A stretch of DNA of 14,314 nucleotides from Lachnospiraceae bacterium (lineage in GTDB: Bacteria > Bacillota > Clostridia > Lachnospirales > Lachnospiraceae). The first letter of the stretch is position 1; every line of letters starts with the position of its first letter. This document shows, one piece after another, positions 13,635-14,314 of this stretch. The position numbers and the translations under genes were made by a program. Below the pieces are notes generated by a model that saw nothing but the letters and a program-made list of their open reading frames with translations, was not told where the DNA came from and did not search any database. The stretch is from the NCBI GenBank assembly GCA_009774615.1, contig VSOC01000095.1:1-14314 (forward strand). Reading direction: 5' to 3'.

Positions 13635-14231
13635 ATGAAGTATTTTGAAATAAAGGATTCACCAGAATTAAAATATGCACCTAAATTAAAAAATTGGTAT
13701 GGAAAGTTTGATGTAAGAAATATTAATCCTCTTGGTTACCCTAAATTACCAGAAAAAGAGTTATTTTTTATAGAGAAATCTGAAAAAGTTATTTTTACAG
13801 ACTTTATTTTATTTCCATTTCTTTTAATTTCTCCTCTGGTGCGTGAGGTGATTCAAATGTATAAAGAGGTATGTTTTTATCGTGAAATTATTTTGTTGGA
13901 TCAACAGAGTGGATTATCAAAAATTTATTATTTGCCTGTACTGGATGAAACTAAAAGTATTCAGTTGGTTAAAAAACAGTGTAAAAATGAAGTTTGTCAA
14001 CTGAAGTTTGAACCAGCAAATAACAGGGAAGTTTTTATTGATAGAAATCTATTTTGGGTTCGAGATGCCAAAAAAAGGCACACTATTATTTCTTTAGATA
14101 TGGCAGAAAGTTTGATTCGAAGAAATGTTATTGGGTTAGGGCTTCAAAATCTTGATTTAAATAAGGATGGTATAATTTCAAAAAAAGAAGCAGTACAAGT
14201 AGTGATTGACAGAAGATCAGAATATATATAA
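13635..14231 (+). CDS. Imm11/DUF1629-like candidate immunity protein with C-terminal EF-hand loop
   Basis: This is a 198-aa soluble protein with GGGAGGG upstream of ATG 13635. The first 20 residues (YFEIKDSPELKYAPKLKNWY), the middle IFTDFILFPFLLISPLVREV (53-72), IILLDQQSGLSKIYYLPVLD (85-104) and late ISLDMAESLIRRNVIGLGL (152-170) resemble, from memory, Imm11/DUF1629 proteins, which often sit next to toxins. Residues 174-185 are a textbook EF-hand loop (D174, N176, D178, G179, I181, E185), probably binding calcium; only a single loop is present. Base composition is more AT-rich than the core cluster. It follows a broken, toxin-like fragment, so it may be an orphan immunity gene. The EF-hand is sure; the family call is moderate. 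Confidence 0.5.
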   Translation: MKYFEIKDSPELKYAPKLKNWYGKFDVRNINPLGYPKLPEKELFFIEKSEKVIFTDFILFPFLLISPLVREVIQMYKEVCFYREIILLDQQSGLSKIYYLPVLDETKSIQLVKKQCKNEVCQLKFEPANNREVFIDRNLFWVRDAKKRHTIISLDMAESLIRRNVIGLGLQNLDLNKDGIISKKEAVQVVIDRRSEYI

Positions 14232-14253
14232 TCAAAACTATGGAGAATTTCTT

Positions 14254-14314
14254 ATGAAAAGAAGAAAATACTTAGGATTATTAGTTTGCATTATAATTAT
14301 AGTATTTATTAGTT
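14254..14314 (+). CDS. Start of a small membrane or secreted protein (cut by window end)
   Basis: GGAGA at 14242-14246 precedes ATG 14254. The 20 visible residues are MKRRKYLGLLVCIIIIVFIS: a positive start and a hydrophobic run, like a signal peptide or N-terminal anchor. It lies 22 bases after the EF-hand gene, so the two are probably co-transcribed. The function cannot be told. Confidence 0.6.
   Translation, partial: MKRRKYLGLLVCIIIIVFIS

Overview
The window reads as one strand of a low-to-moderate-GC Firmicute chromosome, most like a gut Lachnospiraceae/Clostridia. The support is strong AGGAGG-type ribosome binding sites, consensus sigma-A promoters, an M56/BlaI sensor-repressor pair, and gene families that I associate with that group. 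No rRNA, tRNA or CRISPR array was seen, and every credible gene is on the + strand.

Layout. (1) Positions 1-1180 are AT-rich and decayed: an unidentified remnant, a 136-codon ORF, and two out-of-frame pieces that end in a DUF3969-like tail. (2) Positions 1181-2362 encode a stand-alone HExxH metalloprotease-like protein with the residue pattern of zincin toxin domains (anthrax lethal-factor type). (3) Positions 2489-4438 hold a consensus promoter with a palindromic operator at its start site, then an M56 (BlaR1-like) membrane protease with a Cys/His-rich outer domain and a BlaI/MecI-type repressor. (4) Positions 4544-12435 form the core cluster: a secreted VWA-TM protein with a divergent FHA-like tail, a 725-aa protein whose C-terminus resembles the TssC/VipB sheath, two tandem tube-like paralogues (Hcp/TssD-like), a hairpin terminator, a J-domain protein, a membrane FHA protein, a zinc-ribbon FHA protein, and a membrane-anchored PP2C phosphatase. 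(5) Positions 12481-13350 hold a frameshifted PP2C-like gene and a 91-aa ORF that looks truncated. (6) Positions 13317-14314 are AT-rich again: a frameshifted fragment that could be a toxin tail, an Imm11/DUF1629-like candidate immunity gene ending in a perfect EF-hand loop, and the start of a small membrane or secreted protein.

Interpretation. Sheath-like and tube-like proteins beside VWA, FHA, J-domain and PP2C genes suggest a contractile-injection or tail-like machine in a Gram-positive cell, controlled by reversible Ser/Thr phosphorylation. The same theme (FHA plus PP2C plus kinase) is known from type VI secretion. No baseplate, spike, AAA+ ATPase or Ser/Thr kinase gene is visible here. 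They would have to lie outside the window, or the cluster is a partial copy. Decay on its right side supports a partial or eroding locus. Flanking toxin/immunity-like pieces are what one would expect at effector loci, but no functional link is shown. All family calls are from reading the sequence, without database searches.
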